A stretch of 64,000 bases of DNA from Candidatus Palauibacter soopunensis. GTDB lineage: Bacteria; Gemmatimonadota; Gemmatimonadetes; Palauibacterales; Palauibacteraceae. Of the stretch, positions 35,227 to 43,600 are shown in pieces. Numbering within the stretch: the first letter of the stretch is position 1; each line of letters begins with the position of its first letter. Location of the stretch: assembly GCF_947581735.1 (NCBI RefSeq), contig NZ_CANPVT010000052.1, positions 124,001 to 188,000 on the forward strand. Direction: 5' to 3'. The position numbers and the translations under genes are program-made. The notes beneath the pieces were generated by a model. The model saw only the letters and a program-made list of their open reading frames with translations, did not search any database and was not told where the DNA came from.

Positions 35227-36549
35227 TCAGTCGTAGTACTCCACGCCGAGATGGGTGATCTGTTCCTCCCCCCTCAGCCAGCGCAACGTGTTCTTGAGCT
35301 TCCAATGCTGGATGAAAATATCGTGTTCCGGATACAGGTCCGGAGCCGTCTGCGGCGCCTTGAAGTAGAAGGACAGCCATTCCTGGACTCCCGACAGTCC
35401 GGAGCGCGCCGCGAGGTCGAGAAAGAGCGCCAGATCCAGAACGATGGGCGCGGCCAGGATGGAGTCGCGGCACAGAAAATCGATCTTGATCTGCATTCCG
35501 TACCCCATCCAGCCGAATATGTCGAGATTGTCCCAGCCCTCCTTGTTGTCACCGCGCGGCGGATAGTAGTTGATGCGGACCTTGTGATACATGTCTCCAT
35601 AGAGGTCCGGGTACATGTCCGGCTGCAGGATATATTCGAGGGCCCCGAGCTTCGACTCCTCCTTCGTCTTGAAACTCTCCGGATCGTCGAGCACCTCGCC
35701 GTCCCGGTTGCCGAGGATATTCGTCGAGAACCAGCCGTTGAGGCCGAGCATGCGCGCCTTGAGACCCGGAGCCAGAATCGTCTTCATCAGCGTCTGGCCG
35801 GTCTTGAAGTCCTTCCCGGCGATCGCGACGCCCCGCTCGGCCGCGAGCGCGAGAAGCGCCGGGATGTCGCAGGTCAGATTCGGCGCCCCGTTCGCGAATG
35901 GCACGCCCTCCATGAGCGCGGCCCACGCATAGAGCATGGAGGGAGCGATGTCGGGGTGGTTCTCCTCCATCGCGCGCTCGAAGGAGTCCGGGCTGTCGTG
36001 CACCGGACTCGTTTTCATGAAGATCTCGGTCGAAGCCGCCCACACCATCACGAGGCGGTCGCAGCCGTTCTCCGCCTTGAAACGGCGGATGTCCTCTCGG
36101 AGTTGTTCGGCGAGTTCCCGCTTGTTCGCGCCCGTCTTCACGTTCGAGCCGTCGAGCTTCTTTACGTAGGCGCGGTCGAAGGCGGCCGGCATCGGTTCGA
36201 TTCCCCGCATGAAGTCGGCAAGCGGATCGATGTCCTCCGGCCGGAGGACGCCGCACACCTTGGCCGACTCGTAGGCGTTGTCGGGAATCGGGTCCCAGGC
36301 GCCGAAGACGAGGTCGTCCAGTTCGGCCAGCGGCACGAAGTCGCGGATGAACGGGGTGCGATTCTCGGTCCGCTTGCCGAGCCGGATCGTATTCATCTGG
36401 GTGAGCGATCCGATGGGCCGGTTCTGCCCGCGGCGTGCCGCTTCCACGCCCGCGATGAAAGTCGTCGAGACCGCTCCGAGCCCTACGAGAAGAACGCCGA
36501 GCGTTCCTTCCGCGGAGGCAATGGTTGCAGGTGATCTATCCGAATCCAC
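35227..36549 (-). CDS. ino1: inositol-3-phosphate synthase
   Basis: Converts glucose 6-phosphate to 1L-myo-inositol 1-phosphate with NAD. 440 residues with the Rossmann VLLVGLGAVSTTFIAG, FGAWDPIPDNAYE, VVWAASTEIF-like MVWAASTEIFMK, the GVPFANGAPNLTCDIPAL loop, AIAGKDFKTGQTLMKT (active-site lysines), and LGLNGWFSTNILGNRDG. It belongs to the bacterial-archaeal MIPS class. It is followed by tmk and preceded by a CDP-alcohol phosphatidyltransferase gene 25 nt away, suggesting inositol phospholipid production. Confidence 0.95.
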   Translation of the reverse strand: MDSDRSPATIASAEGTLGVLLVGLGAVSTTFIAGVEAARRGQNRPIGSLTQMNTIRLGKRTENRTPFIRDFVPLAELDDLVFGAWDPIPDNAYESAKVCGVLRPEDIDPLADFMRGIEPMPAAFDRAYVKKLDGSNVKTGANKRELAEQLREDIRRFKAENGCDRLVMVWAASTEIFMKTSPVHDSPDSFERAMEENHPDIAPSMLYAWAALMEGVPFANGAPNLTCDIPALLALAAERGVAIAGKDFKTGQTLMKTILAPGLKARMLGLNGWFSTNILGNRDGEVLDDPESFKTKEESKLGALEYILQPDMYPDLYGDMYHKVRINYYPPRGDNKEGWDNLDIFGWMGYGMQIKIDFLCRDSILAAPIVLDLALFLDLAARSGLSGVQEWLSFYFKAPQTAPDLYPEHDIFIQHWKLKNTLRWLRGEEQITHLGVEYYD

Positions 36550-36574
36550 GATGCCGGTTCACTCCGTGTCTGGT

Positions 36575-37231
36575 TCAGTTCGACTTCCCGGGCGGCTCGC
36601 CGTCGGGCCGCGTATTCCGGTACACCCACCAGATCCGCTGGAAGGCGGTCAGGTTGGTGAGAATCGCGAGAACGATGATCACGACCCTGAGTACGAGACC
36701 CTGGTGTCCGAACATGGTCGTCTCGCCGAAGATCAGCGCGGCGAAGCCGATCAGGATGACCCGCTCCGGGCGCTGCATGAGCCCGACGTAGCAGGCGATG
36801 CCGAGTGCCTCGGCCCGGGCGCGCGTGTAGCTGATCATCAGCGAACCGGCGAGCGCGAGTACGATCCAGTAGATCATCCCCACGTCGCCCAGCTCGAGAC
36901 GGTAGTCGTTGTACAGCGAGAGGAGTCCCAGGTACACGACGATCTCGGACAGCCGGTCGAGCGTCGAGTCGTAGAAAGCGCCGAAGGACGACGCCAGGCC
37001 CGTGCGGCGGGCGACCGTGCCATCGAACAGGTCGAACACCCCGCCGAGGAGGACGAGGAAGCCGGCCGTGCTCACATGATGCTGATGAAAGAAATACCCC
37101 GAACTGCAGGTGATGACGAAACCGAGCGTGCTGATGACGTTGGGGTGGACGCGGCGTCTCGTGAGCCACGCCATGGCCGGCTCGAAGATCGCGCGCAACG
37201 CGCGCTCCCCCAGGTCGCGAACCGCCTTCAT
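36575..37231 (-). CDS. CDP-alcohol phosphatidyltransferase, possible phosphatidylinositol-phosphate synthase
   Basis: 218-residue integral membrane enzyme with a perfect CDP-OH-P signature: D67xxD70 G71 xx A74 R75, G84 xxx D88 xxx D92 in DLFDGTVARR...FGAFYDSTLDR. Hydrophobic segments follow at about 95-110, 118-135, 150-170 and 178-196. The ATG at 37231 overlaps the ylbF-like stop as ATGA; longer readings run through that gene. The adjacent ino1 suggests transfer of inositol 3-phosphate onto CDP-diacylglycerol, as in actinobacterial PIP synthase, but the acceptor is inferred from context only. Confidence 0.86.
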   Translation of the reverse strand: MKAVRDLGERALRAIFEPAMAWLTRRRVHPNVISTLGFVITCSSGYFFHQHHVSTAGFLVLLGGVFDLFDGTVARRTGLASSFGAFYDSTLDRLSEIVVYLGLLSLYNDYRLELGDVGMIYWIVLALAGSLMISYTRARAEALGIACYVGLMQRPERVILIGFAALIFGETTMFGHQGLVLRVVIIVLAILTNLTAFQRIWWVYRNTRPDGEPPGKSN

Positions 37232-37596
37232 GTCGGGAGGATGATCCGGCTTTCCTCCCCCTTGCGGACTCCCTCCCCGATCGCTCGATCCACCCGCTCC
37301 ATGAGCTTCTCGAAGTTCGCCTGGGAGGAGATGAGGGCCTGGTAGCGGGCGTTCGTCTGGACCTTCTCCTGCAGTTCCGCGAACTCCCGTTCCTGCTCCT
37401 CGCTCGGCTGCTCGCCGCGGCCGACCGCTTCCATGAGCGCGCTCTGCAGGTCGCGCATCCGGTTGAGCAGCTCCGTCGCGTCGCGATCCTCGTCGATCTC
37501 GCGGCGGGCCGCGCGCAGGTAGGCGTATTCGGGCAACTGGGAGATGATCCGCCCTACCTCCTGCGCCTTCTCCAGCATGCGGTCTCGCTCGTCCAT
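37228..37596 (-). CDS. YlbF/YmcA-family (DUF964) protein
   Basis: 122 residues, entirely helical and charged: LEKAQEVGRIISQLPEYAYLRAARREID, then DATELLNRMRDLQSALMEA and NARYQALISSQANFEKLMERVDRAI. The spacing matches the YlbF/YmcA family. In Bacillus these form the Y-complex that guides RNase Y; whether an RNase Y exists in this organism is not visible here. No cysteine motif for an iron-sulfur cluster is seen. It leads ATGA into the CDP-alcohol gene. Confidence 0.8.
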   Translation of the reverse strand: MDERDRMLEKAQEVGRIISQLPEYAYLRAARREIDEDRDATELLNRMRDLQSALMEAVGRGEQPSEEQEREFAELQEKVQTNARYQALISSQANFEKLMERVDRAIGEGVRKGEESRIILPT

Positions 37597-37777
37597 GTCT
37601 CCGGCTCGAAACGGAATCAGGAAGCACCCCGGGCCGGCAGGTCACGCCGACAGCGGGCGGAGGTGCGAATCTCCCGTGCCCTCCCCGTTCGCCATCCGCG
37701 GGCCCGGGCAGACGATTCGACGCCCGAGTATAACCCGGCCCCGACCCCGACGCGACTTGAACGACCGGGGGACATTG

Positions 37778-38689
37778 CTAGCCGGAGCTGCGCCTCCGCG
37801 CCGATGCGAATCGCGGTCGGCCGGCGAGATCGATGCGCACCCGGCGGTCCGCGAGACTCGGCTCCGCCTCGAGCAGCGTCATCACCGCGGAACCCTGAGA
37901 CGTCCCGATCTCAAGGAAGAGAGCGCCGCCTTCCCGGAGACCGGCCGCGGCGCCGGACACGACGGTTCGAATCACGTCCAGTCCGTCCTCCCCGCCGTCC
38001 AGTGCGACGCGGGGCTCGTGGTCCCGGACGACGGAATCGAGGCCGTTCCACTCCGAGGTCGTGACGTAAGGCGGGTTGGAGATGATGAGGTCGAAGGTTT
38101 CGCCGGTCTCGAGCGCGGACCAGATGTCGGGCGGGCAGAGGCGCAGTTCGAGTCCGTCGGCGTCCGCGCGGCGGGCGTTCTCGCGGGCCAGGTCGAGCGC
38201 GTCCGCCGATACGTCGAGCCCGACGACGCGGGCGGCGATGCCCTCGTCGAGGAGCGCGATCGCGATGGCGCCCGATCCGACGCCGATATCGAGTGCGTCG
38301 ACGGGTGCGCTCCGGTCACGGCGCCAGGCGGCGACGAGGTCGAGGAGCTGCTCGGTCTCCGGTCGCGGGATGAGAGCGCGGCCATCCGACACGAGGCGGA
38401 CGCGCCGGAAATCGACTGTGCCCTCGATGTGCTGGAGCGGTTGCCCTTCGAGACGGCGGGAAACGGCGCGCGCCACAGCCGCGGCGCCGCCGGGATCGAT
38501 GCGTTCCCCGCCCGAGACGCCAAGCTCGCTCACGGACAGCGAGAGCGCCGCGGCCACGAGTCGCTCGGCCTCTACGCGCGGCGCCTCCAGTCCGGCCAAC
38601 TCGAGCTCGCGCCGAACGCCCTCCACGATCTCTCGGCGCGTCGGACCCGCCGGGCGTCGCGCCGCCCCGCCCGGCGGCGGATCGATCAT
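37778..38689 (-). CDS. prmC: release factor glutamine methyltransferase
   Basis: PrmC methylates the Gln of the GGQ motif of release factors. 303 residues: helical N-domain (REIVEGVRRELELAGLE), QPLQHIEGTVDFRRV, ALIPRPETEQLLDLV, the SAM motif ALDIGVGSGAIAIALL, and catalytic LIISNPPYVTTSEW. The start overlaps prfA, its substrate gene, by 4 nt. The C-terminus is strongly basic. Confidence 0.95.
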   Translation of the reverse strand: MIDPPPGGAARRPAGPTRREIVEGVRRELELAGLEAPRVEAERLVAAALSLSVSELGVSGGERIDPGGAAAVARAVSRRLEGQPLQHIEGTVDFRRVRLVSDGRALIPRPETEQLLDLVAAWRRDRSAPVDALDIGVGSGAIAIALLDEGIAARVVGLDVSADALDLARENARRADADGLELRLCPPDIWSALETGETFDLIISNPPYVTTSEWNGLDSVVRDHEPRVALDGGEDGLDVIRTVVSGAAAGLREGGALFLEIGTSQGSAVMTLLEAEPSLADRRVRIDLAGRPRFASARRRSSG

Positions 38690-39774
38690 CCGCCCCCCGC
38701 CGCCATCCGCTCCTCCGTCCCGGCCAGTCGCAGCGCCTCCACAACCTCTCCCAGGTCGCCGGCGAGGATGGCCTCCAGGCGGTGGGTGGTGAAGTGGATG
38801 CGGTGATCCGTCACGCGGTTCTGGGGGAAGTTGTACGTCCGGATCTTCATGGAGCGGTCACCCGTCCCCACCTGCGTGCGCCGCTCACGGGCCCGCTCCG
38901 CCTCCTGTTCGGCGACCAGCCGGTCGAGCAGCCGGCTCCGAAGCACCTTCAGCGCCCGCGCCTTGTTCTTGTGCTGCGATTTCTCGTCCTGGCACGACAC
39001 CACGAGCCCGGTCGGCCGGTGCGTGACCCGCACCGCGGAGTCGGTCGTGTTCACGGACTGCCCGCCGGGCCCCGAGGAGCGAAACACGTCAATCTTGAGG
39101 TCGGCCGGGTCGATCTCGATGTCCACTTCCTCCGCTTCGGGGAGGACGGCCACCGTCGCGGCGGAGGTATGCAGCCGACCCTGGCTTTCAGTTTCGGGCA
39201 CACGCTGGACGCGGTGGACCCCGGACTCGTAGCGGAGGCGGCCATAGGCATCGGATCCGCGCACGACAAAGACGATTTCCTTGAGTCCCCCGAGCGCGCC
39301 CTCGCTCGTACTGATGAGTTCCACGTCCCAGCCGGACTCCGCGGCGAAGCGCGCGTACATCCGGTACAGGTCCGCCGCGAAGAGCGCGGCTTCGTCCCCG
39401 CCCGTTCCGGCGCGGATCTCCACCACGGCGGGCCGGTCGTCGAGCGGGTCCTTCGGAACCAGGAGCCGGCGGAGTTCTTCCCGCGCCGCCTCGCGCTCCG
39501 CCTCCAGCTCGGCAACCTCGGCCGCGGCCATTTCGGCCAACTCGCCCTCGGACTCCACCGCGACTTCCCGCGCCTGGCGCAGATCGTCGAGGAGCTTGAA
39601 GTGGCGCGTCGCCGCGTGCGCCACCGGCTCCAGCGCCGAGTGTTCGCGCGCCAGGTCGCGCAGGAGCGCCATATCCGACAGCACTTCGGGCTCCGCCATC
39701 CGGCGCGCCAGCGTCTCGTGCCGCTCGGCGGCGTCGCGCAGGCGATCCTCGAGCGTGTCCCGATCCGACATCAT
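38686..39774 (-). CDS. prfA: peptide chain release factor 1
   Basis: Recognises UAA and UAG. 362 residues: N-terminal coiled coil, IRAGTGGDEAALFAADLYRMY, HRVQRVPETESQGRLHTS carrying the PxT-type anticodon tripeptide (PET), the GGQ loop SSGPGGQSVNTTDSAVRVTH, and QDEKSQHKNKARALKVLRSRLLD. Two ATGs at 39774 and 39771 are possible starts. A hairpin with a short T-run lies just upstream, so prfA either uses its own start within the spacer or depends on read-through from rpmE. Confidence 0.95.
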   Translation of the reverse strand: MMSDRDTLEDRLRDAAERHETLARRMAEPEVLSDMALLRDLAREHSALEPVAHAATRHFKLLDDLRQAREVAVESEGELAEMAAAEVAELEAEREAAREELRRLLVPKDPLDDRPAVVEIRAGTGGDEAALFAADLYRMYARFAAESGWDVELISTSEGALGGLKEIVFVVRGSDAYGRLRYESGVHRVQRVPETESQGRLHTSAATVAVLPEAEEVDIEIDPADLKIDVFRSSGPGGQSVNTTDSAVRVTHRPTGLVVSCQDEKSQHKNKARALKVLRSRLLDRLVAEQEAERARERRTQVGTGDRSMKIRTYNFPQNRVTDHRIHFTTHRLEAILAGDLGEVVEALRLAGTEERMAAGGG

Positions 39775-39788
39775 TCGTTCCCTACATG

Positions 39789-39814
39789 AAAACGGGGTCC
39801 GCGAGGAACCCCGT
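39789..39814 (-). terminator. intrinsic terminator-like hairpin after rpmE
   Basis: On the minus strand, ACGGGGT and ACCCCGT (39808-39814 and 39792-39798) form a 7-bp stem, extended by two internal GC pairs around a GCGA-type loop with one bulge, followed by TTTT at 39792-39789. It lies 38 nt after the rpmE stop and 15 nt before the prfA start. The T-run is short, so it could be leaky. Confidence 0.6.
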
Positions 39815-39852
39815 CACTTGAAATGCGGTGTCGAGCGCCGGACGCCTCCGGC

Positions 39853-40128
39853 TCAGGCATCCGCCGCCACTGCCTCCTCTTCCGCGGCCTCTTCCTTCTC
39901 CACCGCGTCCTTCTCCTCGCTGCGGGTGTTCCCATCGCCGTACTTGGCGATGAACCGTTCCACGCGTCCCGCCGTGTCAACGAGCTTCTGCCGCCCCGTG
40001 AAGAAGGGGTGGCAGTGCGAACAGATCTCGACGTGGATCTCGCCCACCGTCGACGCGGTCTCGGTCTCCCGGCCGCACGCACAGGTGATCTTCGCGGGTG
40101 CGTACTCCGGATGTATGCCTGCTTTCAT
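39853..40128 (-). CDS. rpmE: 50S ribosomal protein bL31, zinc-binding form
   Basis: 91 residues from the ATG at 40128. It keeps zinc cysteines in [11 protein letters not shown] and [14 protein letters not shown], marking the C+ form, with the usual MKAGIHPEY start and [11 protein letters not shown] 25-residue Glu/Ala-rich acidic tail ([15 protein letters not shown]) extends beyond the usual end. A longer reading upstream is an artefact. A candidate promoter and a terminator-like hairpin flank the gene, so it is probably largely monocistronic. Confidence 0.96.
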   Translation of the reverse strand: MKAGIHPEYAPAKITCACGRETETASTVGEIHVEICSHCHPFFTGRQKLVDTAGRVERFIAKYGDGNTRSEEKDAVEKEEAAEEEAVAADA

Positions 40129-40186
40129 GTCTTCCCCACACGCTGGTTGTCGGCCTCCGGCGGAGGCGTCTGCGGAACAGCCATGG

Positions 40187-40216
40187 AATCTAGCCGAAGC
40201 GCCGCGCCCGCTGCAA
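40187..40216 (-). promoter_or_regulatory. candidate promoter for rpmE
   Basis: Minus-strand TTGCAG (40211-40216) and TAGATT (40187-40192) are 18 bp apart and would give a leader of about 50 nt before the rpmE ATG. The hexamers are imperfect and were found by eye; a second promoter is needed for the divergent dinB-like gene. Confidence 0.35.
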
Positions 40217-40285
40217 ACGCGAGACGGACTTCCGGCTGTGCGTCCGGGAGATGCAGCCGGCGGTCGCGGCGAGTAGACTCCTCCC

Positions 40286-40780
40286 ATGACCCGCGATGCG
40301 CTGATCACACTTCTCGACTTCCACTACTGGGCCCGCGACGGGACGCTCGATGCCGTCGAGCGGATCGCGCCCGAAGATTTCCGCCGGGACCTGGGGAGCA
40401 GCTTCGGCTCCATCCGCGACACGCTCGCCCACGTCGTATCGGCCGAATGGGTCTGGTGCTCACGCTGGCGGGGACACTTCCCGACGGAGCACCTGCCTGC
40501 CGCCGACTTCGAGACCGCAGGCGACATTCGCGCGCGCTGGCTGGAAGAAGAGGCGCGGGTCCGCCGTTTCGTCGCGGAACTCGGCCCCGAGGACATCCAC
40601 CGCGTGATGGACTACCGGTTCTTCGATGGCGAACCGATGCACGCCGTCTTCTGGCACATGCTGCAGCACGTCGTCAATCACGCCACCTACCACCGGGGCC
40701 AGGTGACGACGATGCTCCGTCAGCTCGGCGCCGACCCGCCCCGGCACCAGGGCCTCATCGGCTTCTACCTCGAGCGCTAG
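40286..40780 (+). CDS. DinB-family four-helix metal-dependent protein
   Basis: 164 residues of the DinB/YfiT fold. Putative metal ligands are His49 (LAHVVSAEW) and the pair His132 and His136 in [14 protein letters not shown], a good triad. DinB-like enzymes include thiol-dependent S-transferases (bacillithiol or mycothiol related), but most members have unknown substrates. It is divergent from rpmE and has no close partner gene; a TAGACT hexamer lies too near the ATG to be a normal promoter. Confidence 0.86.
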   Translation: MTRDALITLLDFHYWARDGTLDAVERIAPEDFRRDLGSSFGSIRDTLAHVVSAEWVWCSRWRGHFPTEHLPAADFETAGDIRARWLEEEARVRRFVAELGPEDIHRVMDYRFFDGEPMHAVFWHMLQHVVNHATYHRGQVTTMLRQLGADPPRHQGLIGFYLER

Positions 40781-40932
40781 TTCGGCACCGGTATCGGGCG
40801 ATCCAGAGACCCCGCCAGGCGCCAGAACCGAACATCTACCCCCCCATTTTGGTGGCGCGCCACACTTCGACTTCACCTAAATTTTCTTATTGAAAGCTGT
40901 TTCCACCCCTCCAGCCCAAGGAACGCCGGAGG

Positions 40933-43572
40933 ATGGGAGTTCGCTTGCCCAAGGCGGGCAGATCATCGACGTCGGCCTCACCACACGACGGCACGCGGAG
41001 CGCCTGCGCAGGCGCATTGACGCTGGCGGTGGCCACATGGTTCGGCGCCTGCGGTGATGCCCTGCCGACGTCCGCGCCCCTCGCCGCCAACCGGGCACCG
41101 GTCGCGGAGGGGACGATCCCGCCGCGCGAGATAGTGGCGGGGGAGTCGGCGACCATGTCGCTGGACGAATTCTTCAGTGACCCGGACGGGACTGCGCTCG
41201 CGTACACCCCGACCACGTCAAACCGTCAGGTGGTCACCGTCGCCGCCACGGGCAGCGAACTCACGCTGGTTGCCGCGCGGACCGGTGTCGCGGATGTCAC
41301 GGTCACCGCCGTCGACCCGGGAGGCCTGACTGCGACGCAGAGTTTCGCCGTGACGGTCCCCAACCGGGCGCCCGAAGTCACGGCGGTCCCCGCACTGGAT
41401 CTGGCGTCGGGCGCTTCGGAGACCGTGCTTCTCACACGGTATGTGCGGGACCCGGACGGCGAGGCGCTCGCCTACACCGCGACGAGTTCGGATGAGACCG
41501 TGGCGTCCGTGCACGTCGCCGGCGTCGGGCTCACGGTGACCGCCGTGGCGAGGGGTAAGTCGGAGGTGACGGTCACGGGTACCGACCACGGCGGTCTGAG
41601 CGTCAGCCAGAGCTTCTCGGTCACCGTGGACGGGGTCGAGATCGGGACGGTGGAACCCGCCGTCCTGCTCGAGGGAGAGGAGGCGACGATCCATGGACGG
41701 GGATTCGCGACTTCCATCGCGAACAATCTCGTCCTCGTCGACGGCGTCCCCGCCCCGGTGACCGCTGCGAGCGCAACGCAACTCACCATCCGCGTCCCGC
41801 GCGGCGACTGCCTTCCGCCGCGAAAGGCCGAACTTGACGTGACGGTTCTGGGCTTGAGCGACGCCCGGCCGGTGAGCGTGACGCCGACGGATCGCGAGCG
41901 CATCGACCTCGACCCCGGTTGGTACCGCTATACGTACGCCGGTAACGGATGCCTGCTGCTGCCGGGGGACTCGACGGGCGGTGAGTGGCTGATCGGGGTG
42001 GTGTCGACCGCCGATGAGCCGTCGTCCCTGTCGCCGGTCACCGTTTCCGGCATTCCCGGCGATCTGGACGTGTTCACGAGCCTCGGCGTGTCCGCCGCCG
42101 CTTCCAGGCAGGAAGGCGCTCAACGCGCCGCCCGCGAAGGGGTCGCCTTCGCGGGTCCGATTCCGGACGGGTTCGCGCCGGGCACCGCCGGGGCCGGGGC
42201 CGACCGAGGCACCGGATCCGATCCGCACCAACCGGCTTCACGCCGAGACTGGGAAGTGCACAACCATTTTATGGAGAGGGAGGACGAGCTGCTCCGCAGC
42301 CTGGGGCCGGGGACCCCCATCGCATCGCCGACCGCGGCGGACGGACGACAGTACTCCACCGGTGACACGGTGACGTTGTTCGGCGGCTGCTTTGGCGATT
42401 GCAGCGAACGCGACACGGTGAGGGCCGTCGTCCGTCTCAGGGGTGCCAACGGGATCTGGCTGGAGGATCTCGCCAATCCACCCGGCGGGCTCACGGCCTC
42501 CGAGCTGACCACGCTCGATGCGTTCTACACGTCGCACACGAAGCCGGTGCATGACGCGTACTTCGGCGGGCTCTCCGATGTCGACGGCAACGAGCGTTTC
42601 CTGGTCCTCATGACGAAGGATGTCAATGCAACGCGGATCGGCGGGTTCGTCTGGGTGGGAGACCTTTATGCATCGACCGCATGGACGAGCAACGAAGCGG
42701 AGATCTTCTACGGTGTCGTTCCCGACTCCAGCGGCGTACACGGGCGTGCGTGGACCAGGCAGGAGGTACTGGATTACTACCCGTCCCTGTTGACACACGA
42801 AGTAACACACATCGTGCAAAGGGGCGCCTACGTGTTCAACGGAGCAGGTTACAAGACGACCTGGGAGGCCGAAGGCGGGGCCACGCTGGCCGAGCAGCTC
42901 GTCGCCTACCGGCTCTTCGGACACGAATCGACCTCGGACCGGGGGTGGGACGCCTACAACAGCGGGAAGGCCTGGTATGCGGAGTGGGTCGGCGGGCTGG
43001 CCCGGTTCTTCGGCTGGGACCCCGGCTACTCTCGTGGCCGGCGGGTGTCGGGGGCCCCGGAACAGTGTTCGTGGGTCGGGCGCCGGTCGCAGGGCAACGA
43101 CGGGCCGTGCCGCAGCACGAGAGCCCAATACGATGTACCGTCGATGCTCCTGCGGTACGTCATGGACCGGTACGGCGGCGACTACACCGGAGGCGAACAG
43201 GCGCTGATGCACCGTCTGACGCAGTCACCCCATGTCGGGTATGCCTCTTTGGAGGAGGTCGCCGAGACGCGGGTCGAGCACTTGTTGGCCGCCTTCTACA
43301 TGTCGCTGTGGATGGATCTGCACGGCGCGAACTGGTTGTGGTCCTGGGATCTTGCGGACATCTGGCGGCGGTTCTCGGAGGAAAACTGGCTCCGCCCGTA
43401 CGCCTCGACGGCGTCGGCGCACGAACACAATTGGAGCGTGCGTGCCGGCTCCGGCGCATTGCTTCGCTGGAGTCCGAAGGGGGCCCTGGCCCCGACGAGC
43501 TTCAAGGTCTCTTCTCCCGGCGGTGGCCGGACTCCGCGACACATATCGGTGTGGGCCCTGCGAATCCGATAG
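40933..43572 (+). CDS. lipoprotein metallopeptidase with Ig-like repeats and an IPT/TIG-like domain
   Basis: A predicted exported protein of 879 residues. The N-terminus has a hydrophobic stretch ending in lipobox FGAC at Cys40. Two related beta-sandwich repeats follow (about 53-143 and 144-232; each has an SDPDG or RDPDG turn and ends in QSFxVTV). An IPT/TIG-like segment follows (GTVEPAVLLEGEEATIHGRG). The catalytic part has HEVTH at 622-626 and, 21 residues later, a candidate third zinc ligand Glu647 in WEAEGGATLAE, a gluzincin pattern resembling M30-like peptidases. GGAGG abuts the ATG, so TTG at 40945 is an alternative start. Substrate unknown. Confidence 0.82.
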   Translation: MGVRLPKAGRSSTSASPHDGTRSACAGALTLAVATWFGACGDALPTSAPLAANRAPVAEGTIPPREIVAGESATMSLDEFFSDPDGTALAYTPTTSNRQVVTVAATGSELTLVAARTGVADVTVTAVDPGGLTATQSFAVTVPNRAPEVTAVPALDLASGASETVLLTRYVRDPDGEALAYTATSSDETVASVHVAGVGLTVTAVARGKSEVTVTGTDHGGLSVSQSFSVTVDGVEIGTVEPAVLLEGEEATIHGRGFATSIANNLVLVDGVPAPVTAASATQLTIRVPRGDCLPPRKAELDVTVLGLSDARPVSVTPTDRERIDLDPGWYRYTYAGNGCLLLPGDSTGGEWLIGVVSTADEPSSLSPVTVSGIPGDLDVFTSLGVSAAASRQEGAQRAAREGVAFAGPIPDGFAPGTAGAGADRGTGSDPHQPASRRDWEVHNHFMEREDELLRSLGPGTPIASPTAADGRQYSTGDTVTLFGGCFGDCSERDTVRAVVRLRGANGIWLEDLANPPGGLTASELTTLDAFYTSHTKPVHDAYFGGLSDVDGNERFLVLMTKDVNATRIGGFVWVGDLYASTAWTSNEAEIFYGVVPDSSGVHGRAWTRQEVLDYYPSLLTHEVTHIVQRGAYVFNGAGYKTTWEAEGGATLAEQLVAYRLFGHESTSDRGWDAYNSGKAWYAEWVGGLARFFGWDPGYSRGRRVSGAPEQCSWVGRRSQGNDGPCRSTRAQYDVPSMLLRYVMDRYGGDYTGGEQALMHRLTQSPHVGYASLEEVAETRVEHLLAAFYMSLWMDLHGANWLWSWDLADIWRRFSEENWLRPYASTASAHEHNWSVRAGSGALLRWSPKGALAPTSFKVSSPGGGRTPRHISVWALRIR

Positions 43573-43600
43573 CGGGGCGCGGCGGTTCGATCTGCTGCCG

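Noticed and set aside
37597-37777. Possible tRNA or small RNA between ylbF-like gene and prmC
   Set aside because: TTCAAGT and GCGAATC look like T-loop fragments but no 5-bp arms or acceptor stem form around them. A TATACT on the minus strand lacks a matching -35.
40781-40932. AT-rich stretch before the metallopeptidase gene as a mobile-element end
   Set aside because: Only about 40 bp is AT-rich, with no terminal repeats or transposase; a promoter is the simpler reading, but no clean hexamer pair was found.
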